Below, one piece after another: positions 41,565 through 50,405 of a stretch of 64,000 nucleotides of DNA. Position 1 is the stretch's first letter, and every line of letters begins with the position of its first letter. Origin of the DNA: BM003 sp963699835. GTDB taxonomy: Bacteria > Pseudomonadota > Gammaproteobacteria > Steroidobacterales > BM003. The stretch lies in NCBI GenBank assembly GCA_963699835.1, contig CAVOVJ010000011.1:1-64000 (forward strand). Direction: 5' to 3'. The notes under the pieces were generated by a model, which did no database searches, was not told where the DNA came from, and saw only the letters and a program-made list of their open reading frames with translations. The position numbers and the translations under genes were made by a program.

Positions 41565-43613
41565 ATGGCAACTCAGCAGAATCGTCTCCTTGCCGTCAGC
41601 AGCCCGCTGGGCGAAGACGTATTGCTTCTACGCAGCATTCATGTCGAAGAAGAACTGGGGCGCTTGTTCGAATTCAATCTCGAGCTGTATTCGGAACGGA
41701 GCGATATCAAGTTGTCCGACCTTCTCGGGCAGAACCTGACGGTCAGGCTGGCGCTGCAAGGACAGGAAACGCGTTTCTTCAACGGCTATTGCTCCGAATT
41801 TACCCAAACCGGGGCTTACGGCCGCTATAGCGCCTATCGCGCAACACTGCGACCGTGGTTGTGGTTTCTTACCCGCACGTCGGATTGCCGGATTTTCCAG
41901 GACAAGACCGTGCCGGACATTATCAAGGAAGTCCTTCGGGGACACGGGCTCGATACTTTCGAAGATTTGCTGAACGGCACGTATCGCAGTTGGGAGAACT
42001 GCGTGCAGTATCGCGAGACGGATTTCGAGTTTGTCAGCAGGCTGATGGAGCAAGAGGGCATTTACTATTTTTTCCGCCACGAAAACGGCAAGCACGCGCT
42101 GGTGCTTTGCGATAGCGACAGCGCGCATGAGCCATATTCCGGTTACGCCACGGTGCCGTACTTTCCCCCCGGAGAAAATGTCGTGCGTGAGCGCGATTAC
42201 TGGCATGGATGGAGCGTAACCCAGTGCATTCAGCCCGGCGCGATGGCGCTGAATGACTTCGATTTCAAAAAGCCCAAAGCGTCTTTGTCCAGCGCCTACA
42301 ATTTTCCGCGCGAGCATGAACAGTCAGGATTCGAGATTTACGACTACCCGGGTGAGTACGTCGAGGCAAAAGACGGCGACCAGTATGCGCGCAGGCGCAT
42401 GGAAGAATACCAGGCTCAGTACCAGCGTTTTCGTGCGCAGGGCAACGTCAGAGGAGCCGCGGCCGGGTTTCAGTTCTCGCTCGAGGGGCATCCGCGCGAC
42501 GATCAGAATGGCGAGTATCTAATCACGCGAGTCGTCCTGGACGCCGAGGTCAATGTCAGCGAGTCGGGCAGCGGAAACGACGCTGGCGTCAATTTCGATT
42601 GTGCAATCGAGAGCATCGAAAGCAAGCAGGCTTTTCGCAGTATTCGCCTGACTCCCAAGCCTGTAGTTCAGGGTCCGCAGACCGCGATTGTCGTAGGTAA
42701 GAAAGGCGAAGAGATCTGGACCGACGAGTACGGCCGGATCAAGGTCAGGTTTCATTGGGACCGGTATTCGAAAGGCGATGAGAACAGCTCCTGCTGGATT
42801 CGCGTTGCCCAGGTCTGGGCTGGCAAGAAATGGGGGGCCATCTACACGCCGAGAATCGGCCAGGAAGTCATTGTCGAATTTCTCGAGGGCGACCCCGACC
42901 GCCCGATTGTCACAGGCAGAGTCTATAACGGCGATGCCAAGGTTCCTTACGACCTGCCGGACAACAAGACCATCTCGACGCTCAAGAGCAATTCGAGCAA
43001 GGGCGGCGAGGGCTTTAACGAATTCCGCTTCGAGGACAAAAAGGACGACGAGCAGATCTTCCTGCATGCGCAAAAGAACCTCGATGTCCGGGTCAGGAAC
43101 GACCGTTTCGAAACCGTCGACAACGACCGCCATCTTAGTGTCGGTCACGATAAACGCGAGCACATCAAGAACGAGCGGCATGAGAAAGTCGACGTCCACC
43201 ACTACGAGGAAGTCGGCGGTGACCGTCATTTGCAGGTCGCCGGACTCGAGGCGAAGGCTGTCGGCAAGAGTCTTTCGCTGACAGTCGGCGACGACGTCAT
43301 CGAGGTGTTTGAGAAAAATCACTCCTCGACAGTTACCGATGATCTGTATGTGAAAGCCACCAACATCGTTATCGAGGCGACCACCAATATCACGATCAAG
43401 GTCGGCAGTTCGTTCGTCGCCATCGAAAATGGCGGTATCAAAATCAGCACGCCGGGGGATATCGTTCTGGAGGCCAAGAAAAACGGCAGCTTCAAGGCAA
43501 TGGCCGGGCTGAAACTGGAATCGCCGGCGACGACCGATGTCAAGGGAAGCATGACCACCGTCGAGGGCAGTGGCATCTGCACGATCAAGGGCGGACTGGT
43601 CAAGATCAACTAG
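41565..43613 (+). CDS. vgrG: T6SS spike protein VgrG (TssI)
   Basis: 682-aa trimeric spike that caps the Hcp tube. gp27-like N-terminal half (F-E-F-N-L-E-L-Y-S-E-R, R-S-W-E-N-C-V-Q-Y-R-E-T-D-F-E-F-V-S-R-L-M-E-Q-E-G-I-Y-Y as separated family blocks), gp5 OB-fold with W-T-D-E-Y-G-R-I-K-V-R-F-H-W-D and the signature W-I-R-V-A-Q-V-W-A-G. The C-terminal beta-helix is rich in V-D-N-D-R-H-L-S-V-G and I-E-A-T-T-N-I-T-I-K repeats, ending K-G-G-L-V-K-I-N. No effector extension, so cargo must be bound by partners. ATG 41565 follows AAGGA; a longer frame to 41418 lacks family sequence. Confidence 0.95.
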   Translation: MATQQNRLLAVSSPLGEDVLLLRSIHVEEELGRLFEFNLELYSERSDIKLSDLLGQNLTVRLALQGQETRFFNGYCSEFTQTGAYGRYSAYRATLRPWLWFLTRTSDCRIFQDKTVPDIIKEVLRGHGLDTFEDLLNGTYRSWENCVQYRETDFEFVSRLMEQEGIYYFFRHENGKHALVLCDSDSAHEPYSGYATVPYFPPGENVVRERDYWHGWSVTQCIQPGAMALNDFDFKKPKASLSSAYNFPREHEQSGFEIYDYPGEYVEAKDGDQYARRRMEEYQAQYQRFRAQGNVRGAAAGFQFSLEGHPRDDQNGEYLITRVVLDAEVNVSESGSGNDAGVNFDCAIESIESKQAFRSIRLTPKPVVQGPQTAIVVGKKGEEIWTDEYGRIKVRFHWDRYSKGDENSSCWIRVAQVWAGKKWGAIYTPRIGQEVIVEFLEGDPDRPIVTGRVYNGDAKVPYDLPDNKTISTLKSNSSKGGEGFNEFRFEDKKDDEQIFLHAQKNLDVRVRNDRFETVDNDRHLSVGHDKREHIKNERHEKVDVHHYEEVGGDRHLQVAGLEAKAVGKSLSLTVGDDVIEVFEKNHSSTVTDDLYVKATNIVIEATTNITIKVGSSFVAIENGGIKISTPGDIVLEAKKNGSFKAMAGLKLESPATTDVKGSMTTVEGSGICTIKGGLVKIN

Positions 43614-43631
43614 CTACGGTATGCGACAACA

Positions 43632-44048
43632 ATGAAGGCAAAAAGCGGCAAAGCAGGCAAGGTAGTCAAACCGGGCGCGCCCCAGGTTGCCGAGGATGCG
43701 GATATCGACGACCCCGGCGAGGTGGCCCAGGTCAAGTCGGAGCAACGGCAGAACAAAGAGGGTAAGTACGGCGCCGAGAAGGTCAAGGCGCACAAGCCGG
43801 GGGCCGGCCAAGGCGAGGCGGGTGATGACGAAAGCGAGAAAGAGAAGACGAGCTGGATCGAGATCGAACTGCTTGACGAGGAAGACCAGCCGGTGCCAGG
43901 CGAGCGTTATCAGATAGAGCTGCCCGACGGTAGCGTTGCGAAAGGCACGCTCGATCAGAATGGCTTTGCTCGAGTGGAGGGGATAGACCCGGGAACCTGC
44001 AAGGTTACGTTTCCCGAACTGGACAAGGAGGCCTGGGAGAAAGCCTGA
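43632..44048 (+). CDS. VgrG-associated accessory protein, 138 aa
   Basis: Residues 1-70 are a disordered Lys/Glu/Gly linker (K-S-G-K-A-G-K-V-V-K; E-S-E-K-E-K). Residues 72-135 form a small beta domain starting W-I-E-I-E-L-L-D-E-E and containing V-P-G-E-R-Y-Q-I-E-L-P-D-G-S-V, L-D-Q-N-G-F-A-R-V-E-G-I-D-P-G-T-C and F-P-E-L-D. Modules like this recur at the ends of VgrG- or LysM-linked proteins and probably dock on the spike or carry cargo. It starts 18 bp after vgrG, so they are one operon. No toxin motif is seen. Confidence 0.65.
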   Translation: MKAKSGKAGKVVKPGAPQVAEDADIDDPGEVAQVKSEQRQNKEGKYGAEKVKAHKPGAGQGEAGDDESEKEKTSWIEIELLDEEDQPVPGERYQIELPDGSVAKGTLDQNGFARVEGIDPGTCKVTFPELDKEAWEKA

Positions 44049-44144
44049 GGCGGAGCGGATTGTGCCACATCGCTTCGAGGTCCCGGCTAAAGTGAACAAG
44101 CATTTGCGGATGCGGAAAAAGGCGTACGATCAGGGGATACGGAT

Positions 44145-44624
44145 TTGGATTTCAAAGGGTCGGGGTTTTCGTTGCAGTTGCCGGACGGGACGGTTGACGC
44201 TTCTTCCTACGTATTTGCGTTCCCGCACAGTGAAGGCCAGTACACGCCGACCCTGACGGTGAAATGCGAGATTTGTCAGTCCGATCCAGAGCTTGGTTCC
44301 ATCGTCGATGAGCACGAGCGGGCACTGCTGGAGGCGGTGCCTGACGGGGAGGCGCTATCCCGATCGCGGCATCGCAGCGTGGGCAGGGAGTACATTGTTT
44401 CAGTTGTCGGCTGGGGCCCGCAAAGCATGCAGATGCGACAAAAATTCGTCTATTTGCTGATCGAAGAGGCGGTGACTCGCCTCTACACGATGATCTATAC
44501 CAACACCAGCGAGGGTTTTGCGGTGTTCGAGCCGACCATCGACGCGATCATCCGCAGTTTCCAGGCAAACAATGAACAGTTGATCAGCGCCAACGTGGCC
44601 CGGCCGACTCCGTTCGTAAAATAG
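44145..44624 (+). CDS. DcrB/DUF1795-like protein (Eag-type T6SS chaperone candidate)
   Basis: 159 aa. It opens G-F-S-L-Q-L-P-D-G-T-V-D-A-S-S-Y-V-F and has V-G-R-E-Y-I-V-S-V-V-G-W-G-P, M-R-Q-K-F-V-Y-L and a closing A-I-I-R-S-F, the layout of DcrB-domain proteins. In T6SS loci DUF1795 proteins (Eag) hold the membrane helices of PAAR/Rhs effectors before loading on VgrG. I start at TTG 44145 with GGGGATACGGA upstream. The 96 bp between this and the 138-aa gene hold nothing else. No Rhs or PAAR-TM effector is adjacent; the only PAAR gene lies 9 kb away. Confidence 0.65.
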   Translation: MDFKGSGFSLQLPDGTVDASSYVFAFPHSEGQYTPTLTVKCEICQSDPELGSIVDEHERALLEAVPDGEALSRSRHRSVGREYIVSVVGWGPQSMQMRQKFVYLLIEEAVTRLYTMIYTNTSEGFAVFEPTIDAIIRSFQANNEQLISANVARPTPFVK

Positions 44625-44745
44625 GCGCGAATTTTCACTGCGCAGTTTTGGCGGCCCGGCGCAGTTGCGCAAAATTTGCGCTGCGGCGATCCGGGCCCGC
44701 GTGCAGTCCCGGAGCGGAGGCTGCCTCGTTTTGTGTCAAAAAAAA

Positions 44746-44786
44746 CCGTTCCGTGACAGCAGCCACGGAACGGCAAGGATTTTTCT
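44746..44786. terminator. Bidirectional Rho-independent terminator
   Basis: Stem CCGTTCCGTG (44746-44755) and CACGGAACGG (44764-44773), 8-nt loop, ATTTTTCTT to the right and a run of eight or nine A to the left, so it can end both the vgrG operon (plus) and the autotransporter (minus). Confidence 0.9.
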
Positions 44787-44819
44787 TCAACAGGACAGCA
44801 GCAACGAACTGGTCGCAGT

Positions 44820-46472
44820 TCAGAATGCGCCGCGGATTCCCAGGGTGAAAGCATTGCTGGTCAGGTCGTCATAGCCGAGTAATCCGTCCCAGCCGACAAA
44901 TCCCTGAAGGCCGTTTTTGAACCGTGCAGCGAGCGCGATCCCGAGCACGAAGTAATCGGCCTCGGGATCATCAGTCAGGATACGGAAACAGGAAAGACAG
45001 TTGGCAGTGCCGTCCGAACCAAAGCCGATATTGCTCGAGAAGGGCCCGCCGAGCTCGTCGGCAAGCTGATCTTCAAGCGCGTACTTGGCGTCGATCGACT
45101 GGCCATCGTCCTCGAATTCGTGATACCAGTCGAAACGCGCGGAGGGAACCAGCACACCGAAACCGGTGCTGTAGCTGCGCGAGACCTGGACCCCCGCGAT
45201 CGTGCGTTTGGATTCTATTTCGTAGTCGTCCACACGCAGATTCATGCCGCCGGCGGAGCCGCTGTCGTTTATCCGCGCGTTTTCGGTATAGCCGTCAACT
45301 TCGACTTCGCGGTAGGAGAAAGCCAGCTGCGGTTCGATCATCCATGCGCCGGTATAAAACGTATACCCGACCGACAATCCCATCATGTAATGATCGGCAT
45401 CGGTGTCCGCGGTAAGCGTCTGGTTGACGCCTAATGTATCGAGCGCGGCGTCGCCGTTACCGACATAGAACAGTTCGCGCTCGAGATCGAAGTCCAGATT
45501 GCCCACCGTGACAATGCCGTCAATGAAGAAGTTATTCAGGAAGTAAAGGCCGAAAATCGATCCGCTGTAGCCATCCGCATCGGTGCTGCCGCCCGAGACA
45601 AGTTCACCGCCATCGTCGCTTGCCGAATTGATATCTGCGTCATAGTCGTCATAACCGATCGCCGCGCCCAGCACAAAATTATCCCAGCGATAGTCGAAAC
45701 CGCCGGTCGCCGACAGTGTGTCGAAGTCGAAGCTGTCCTCAAGGTCACCGCCTTCGCGCTGGACATCGCGGTCGAAATCGCCGGTGTTGTATCCGCCGGT
45801 AAGGAACCAGCCCCAACGCCGCTGCGGGTCGGCGGCGGCGCCGCCGCCGGTCACAGGCTCGGCCAGACCCAGCGACGAAGCCGTCACCTCCTCGCCGTCG
45901 AGTTGCCAGTTGAAAGCGGCAGCACCCGAGCTGAATCCAGGCCCCAGCGATGCGATCCGGATCGCATCGAGGCGGCCTGCGACATTCGCGAACTGGCCAT
46001 TAGATGCGCGAACTGTGAGAGTGCCCTGAGAGCCGATCTCCTCGGCGGTAACCTGTTGCAGGCTGCCAACCAGGTCGGCATCGTCAACCAACAGGTCACG
46101 CCCGCCCTCACCGCGATCGAGATTATTTCGCGCGGTTATCACGAGCTCATTGCAGCGTAACGTGAGATCACGCGTGGTCTGCAGGTTGGGGTCGTCTTCC
46201 GCCAGCCACAGCGCAACGTTCTCGGCAGCACTGTCGCCACCCTGAAGCCCGACCAGTTGCGGACAGATCGCCTGCACGGCGGTGGCGACGCTCTGCAGGT
46301 TGGAGTTGGTGTTCTGTTGTTGCGCGAAATCAATCAGTGGCGGCGGCGGGGCATCCTGCGCCTGCGCAGCAGTTGCCGCAAGCAGACCTGCGGCACCGGC
46401 GGCAATCGCCAATACCCGGATTTCTCCGGACGCATGCGCCGGTAGAAATGAGGCCGTTCTTGTTATTGTCAT
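44820..46472 (-). CDS. Autotransporter-domain outer-membrane protein
   Basis: 550 aa. Signal peptide to about residue 39 (A-A-Q-A-Q-D). The short passenger (40-250) has the pattern of a known proteobacterial family: I-C-P-Q-L near 70, L-R-C-N-E-L-V near 106 and S-L-Q-Q-V-T-A-E-E-I near 138. Residues about 260-550 alternate as a 12-strand barrel (G-W-F-L-T-G-G-Y-N-T-G; Y-M-M-G-L-S-V-G-Y) and end in G-I-R-G-A-F with terminal Phe for BamA recognition. No protease or esterase motif in the passenger. Two Cys in N-C-L-S-C-F lie in an external loop. Shares the terminator with the vgrG operon; a T6SS role is not evident. Confidence 0.85.
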   Translation of the reverse strand: MTITRTASFLPAHASGEIRVLAIAAGAAGLLAATAAQAQDAPPPPLIDFAQQQNTNSNLQSVATAVQAICPQLVGLQGGDSAAENVALWLAEDDPNLQTTRDLTLRCNELVITARNNLDRGEGGRDLLVDDADLVGSLQQVTAEEIGSQGTLTVRASNGQFANVAGRLDAIRIASLGPGFSSGAAAFNWQLDGEEVTASSLGLAEPVTGGGAAADPQRRWGWFLTGGYNTGDFDRDVQREGGDLEDSFDFDTLSATGGFDYRWDNFVLGAAIGYDDYDADINSASDDGGELVSGGSTDADGYSGSIFGLYFLNNFFIDGIVTVGNLDFDLERELFYVGNGDAALDTLGVNQTLTADTDADHYMMGLSVGYTFYTGAWMIEPQLAFSYREVEVDGYTENARINDSGSAGGMNLRVDDYEIESKRTIAGVQVSRSYSTGFGVLVPSARFDWYHEFEDDGQSIDAKYALEDQLADELGGPFSSNIGFGSDGTANCLSCFRILTDDPEADYFVLGIALAARFKNGLQGFVGWDGLLGYDDLTSNAFTLGIRGAF

Positions 46473-46503
46473 TGCACACTCCTTGGATTAACGCGCGTGG
46501 TGG

Positions 46504-49387
46504 CTATCCACCGGGTCGGAAATTGGTCTCGCTGGCGAGGACCGGTTGCCTGGGCACAAACAGGAAATCTCCGTGTGCATGCCCGACATTCGGAATTTCG
46601 GCGTATTGAGGGGTCTGGCTTACACCCATTTTCGACGCGTCCCGCAACACGCCCTGATAAACCCCGGTGTAGAGATTCTGTGTGGCGAGCACGGTGTTGT
46701 TTTGTCGCAACATGCGAATAAAACTGCTCGCAAAAAGGGAGTTTTCGCCGCCGCCCACGTCGTAAACGGGCTCGGTTCCGCCCGAAGTGATATACAGGCG
46801 CGCCTTGCGCCTCGACAGCCGCTCGTATTTGGTCACGGCCATAGCCCGGCGGGTGCCTGGCATGACTTCCGGTCCGGCCGAACCGCGGGTGAACGCCCCG
46901 GAGAAACAGGAGTCGGCGACGATCAGCACATGCTTCGCGCGCATCTGGTCGACCTGGTTACGAACTTGCCAGTCCGGCATCCAGGTCGTTTGCATGTCGC
47001 TCTTCGAATCAACGCCGAGCCAGTAGCCGAGTTCTTCGCCGCTGCGCTGGGTGACCAGTTCTCCGTGACCGGCGTAATAGATAAGCAGGTTGTCGTCGTC
47101 ATCCAGCGTCTGCCGGTAGCGCTCGATCGCCGCGGCAATCTGGTCGGTGGTCGCATTCACGAGGAGTTTGACCTGAAATCCGTAGCGGATTTCGAGCAGG
47201 TCGGCGACCATTCGCGCATCGGTAGCCGCGGTTTTCAGGTCGCGCATGTAGCGGTAGTCACTATTGCCGATAACCAGCGCATAGTAGTCACCCAGATTGA
47301 CTGAGCGCCTGACTTCCTCGAGCAACGGTTGTTCATAGGCGGGCGATTCGCGCACCGGTTGCGGACGGCTCGATACGTTTCTCGTGTTGGACGCAACCAT
47401 GTTCTGCAGATCGGCGACCGTCTTTTGCTCGTTCTGCACTCTTACCCGGAGCTCGGCGATTTCCGCCCTGCGCTGCTCCAGTTCGCGTTCGCGCCGTTCC
47501 ACTTCAGCACGGAGCCGCGCGATCTCGGCATTACTGGCGCCGCCCGCCTGCTGCAGCTGGTTGCGCATGGCGTCGCGCTCTTGCGCGACCAGGGCGAGTT
47601 CGCGAGAAAACTGTGCCTCTTTTGCCACCGCCTGCTGGCGCAATTCCGAAAGCTCGGTTTGTGCGACACGCAGCTGGTCCTCAAGCGAAGCGATCTGCGC
47701 GGCCTGGCCTTGTGACTGCGCGCGGCGGGTTTTCGCGGCGCTGCCGAGTTCCTGGCTGAGCCGTTGTTTTTCCTGCTCCAGTGCCTGAACAAGCGCCATC
47801 GAGCTCGCCAACTGCGATTCCGTGGACTCAAGCCGAAATTCGAGAGCGCTTATCTCGGCCGCGTTTTCGCTGCGTGCCGCGGCACTGAGGCGATCGAGTT
47901 CCTGTTTTTCCGCGCGCATCGCGTCGCTGTCCGCGGCATAGCGTGCGCGCACCTCGGCGAGCTCGGATTCGGTCTCTTCGAGCCGGCGCTGCAGAGAAGC
48001 GACCGTCGCCGCGGAACTTCTTGCCGCATCGCGTTGCTGGTCGCTGATCTGCTGGAGTGCCGACAGCTCGCTCTCGTAAGTCGCCTTGTCCGCGCTCGCT
48101 GCCGCCAGCAACCCGGCGACCTCGGCACGCAGCTCGTCGGCTTCGCGTTGCAACGACTGGATACGTTGTTCGCGCATGTCGAGCTGGGCCGTGCTGCCTG
48201 CGAGTTCCTGTTCGAGGTCGCGTACCAGCGCGGCGTTCTCCGCAGACAGCGATGCTTTCAATGTCGTCAGCTGCTGCCGGTCAGCCAGCAGCTGCTGGGT
48301 TTCCTCGCGATAGCGGAAGCGCACGTCGGAGAGTTCGGCCTCGGCGCGTTCGAGTTCCGCCTGCACCTGGGCCAACTGGGCCCGGTTGTCGGCGTTGACC
48401 TGGGTCTGCACAGCCAGCTGCTCTTCGAGCTCGATGGACTTTTCCTGGGCCAGTTCCAGGCTGCGGACGAGACGCCGGGTCTCGCCGTCCGCCGAAGACG
48501 CCAGCGCGGCGATCTCGGTATTTTTCCTGCTCGACCAGAGATTGCTGCCGTGCCAGTTCCCGCTCCAGCTCAGCGAGGCGGGCCGCAGCCCGCGGGTCGG
48601 AGCCGCCACGACGCTGTAGCGCAATTTCCGCTTCGAGTGTCTGAGCACGCTGTCGTGCCGCCACTATTTCCGACTGCCGCCGTCCGAGTTCGAAGCGCGT
48701 GGCATCGAGATCGTTCTTCAACGCCACGGTCTCCGTATTGCGCTGTTCCAGCTGCCCGGTCAGCCCCGCGATCTCCGCAGCCGCCTCATCTTTCGCCTTG
48801 GCGACATTGGAAGCGTAATCGAGATCGTCTCCGAGCCCCGATCCTTCGCGGTGCAGATTCAGCGCCTTAAGTTCGTCCCTGGGGACTCCCAGTCCCTGCT
48901 CATAAAGAATGGCCAGTTCGAGTGTGGCTTTGTCGTAGCCCTGGTCTGACGCCTTCTGGTACCACTCGGCCGCTTTTGAATAGTCGACGGGATTGCCGAT
49001 GCCGAAGCGATGAATCGTGGCGACATAGTATTGCGCCTCCGCATCGCCCGCGTCGGCATGCGGTTGCCAGCGCTGCAGTGAGATATTGCCGCCGCCGAGG
49101 TCGGCGATCTCGAACTCGCCGCCGCGTACCTGGCATTCAATCGCAGTAAGCCGAAGTAGCCGTCCTGGAGTCAGGTAAGTCATTGAACCACCGAGCTTTT
49201 TCATCGACCCCGGGAGTTCGCAATCAACGATCGTCGCATCCTCCATGGTCGCGGCGGCGACCTCGATGCGTTCCTGTGTTTCGGCAGTCTGATTGACCGG
49301 TGACTCGGCGCACCCGGCCAGCACGACCAGGACCGAGGTCCCGGTGAGGGAGAAAAAACGGTGAATTATTGGTGGAGTCAACGACAC
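46504..49387 (-). CDS. Lipoprotein with Sel1 repeats, long coiled coil and caspase-like protease domain, one frameshift
   Basis: About 960 aa. Lipobox L-A-G-C near residue 26; Sel1/TPR-like repeat G-D-A-E-A-Q-Y-Y-V-A near 110 and A-A-E-W-Y-Q-K-A-S-D-Q-G-Y; then about 430 residues of heptad coiled coil with many A-E-L-E/R-A-E-V; then a caspase (C14) domain from about 705 with catalytic His in Y-Y-A-G-H-G-E (about 776) and Cys in V-A-D-S-C-F-S-G (about 827). A single +1 in an A5 run (T5 on the plus strand, 48521-48525) splits it. Start GTG 49387 is chosen because it gives the lipobox. Substrate unknown; a bacterial caspase in a T6SS block is unusual. Confidence 0.8.
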
Positions 49388-49526
49388 GTCCCATGTTTCG
49401 GGCCTGCAACGACCCCTTCCACCAAAGATAGTTGACGGATTTTTCCGCAGCAAGAATTGTTTTCGCTGTACCCCCGGTCGGTGGCGCCGGGTCCGTTTGC
49501 CGCCAATACCTCTCGCTGGTGTTGGC

Positions 49527-50405
49527 CTAGCCCGGATTGCACGACAGTGACGACGCATCGTGGTCACCGTCTGCCAACCGGTTGGCACGGCGCAGCAGTT
49601 GCGGCCACAGGGCGAGCCAGCAGTCCACATGCCCGGCTTCGTCGATCACCAGTAGCCGCGCCCAGGGACGTCGTTCGAAATAGCCGATCGTGGTCACGGC
49701 CGGCGTGACGTTGTCCTTGGCGCCGCTCAAATGCAGTTCTTCGGCCTGCATGCGTAGCGGCCGGGTGGCGGGGTTCAGCGACCCGTACAGCGGCGTGTAG
49801 CCGTGCAGGCTGGTCCACGCATCGGTATCGAGCGGGGCGGCGATAGTCATGACCAGCCCCGCGGAGGGGACGCATTCCTGCATCAGCACGGCGATGGCCC
49901 CGCCGCCGCTGTGGCCGAATAGCCATAGCTCGCGTACCCGTTTTTCCCGTGCCAGCTGCAATGCGACGACGCACATACTCTGGATCGTTGCGTCGCTGAA
50001 CCGCTCAAAGGTCCATGCCCGGGTTCCACAGCCGGGATCCGAATTGCGGCCGAAATAACAGGGGCGCCCGATATAGACTGCGGCCGATTCGTCTTCGGTC
50101 ATCGCCTCCAGCATCAGCGGGTGGCGTGGCGTCGGGTCCGCGGCGACCTCGGTCTTGCTGAGCCAGGGTGTGCCGTCGCCCTCGATATAAACGTGCAGTC
50201 GCCCGCCGACCGCGGAGCGACCGTTATCCAGCACCAGGTGGGTATAGCCGCGGCCTGCCTGCCAGCTTTTCGTGTATCCCCGGGTGTTGGCGATCTCGCG
50301 CCAGTCGGGCCGGGAGGCGCACCCGGTAAATGCCACCACTATGGCCATGGCGGTGAGCATCCCGCGCCCGAGCCACGCGTTCCGGCGCCATCCTAGGTGC
50401 CGCAC
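49527..50405 (-). CDS. Lipoprotein alpha/beta hydrolase
   Basis: 292 aa. Leader with lipobox F-T-G-C29. Hydrolase core: Y-I-E-G-D-G-T-P-W near 74 (oxyanion region), F-G-R-N-S-D-P-G-C and nucleophile elbow G-H-S166-G-G-G. A-G-H-V-D-C-W near residue 260 likely provides the catalytic His. It overlaps the kinase gene by 13 bp, so the two are coupled. The setting suggests a T6SS-linked or envelope-stress role; a lipase effector is possible but the lipobox argues for a resident periplasmic enzyme. Confidence 0.75.
   Translation of the reverse strand: MRHLGWRRNAWLGRGMLTAMAIVVAFTGCASRPDWREIANTRGYTKSWQAGRGYTHLVLDNGRSAVGGRLHVYIEGDGTPWLSKTEVAADPTPRHPLMLEAMTEDESAAVYIGRPCYFGRNSDPGCGTRAWTFERFSDATIQSMCVVALQLAREKRVRELWLFGHSGGGAIAVLMQECVPSAGLVMTIAAPLDTDAWTSLHGYTPLYGSLNPATRPLRMQAEELHLSGAKDNVTPAVTTIGYFERRPWARLLVIDEAGHVDCWLALWPQLLRRANRLADGDHDASSLSCNPG

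Noticed and set aside
44062..44256. Small basic ORF before the DcrB gene
   Set aside because: It runs in another frame through the start of the DcrB gene and shows only Arg-rich low-quality sequence.
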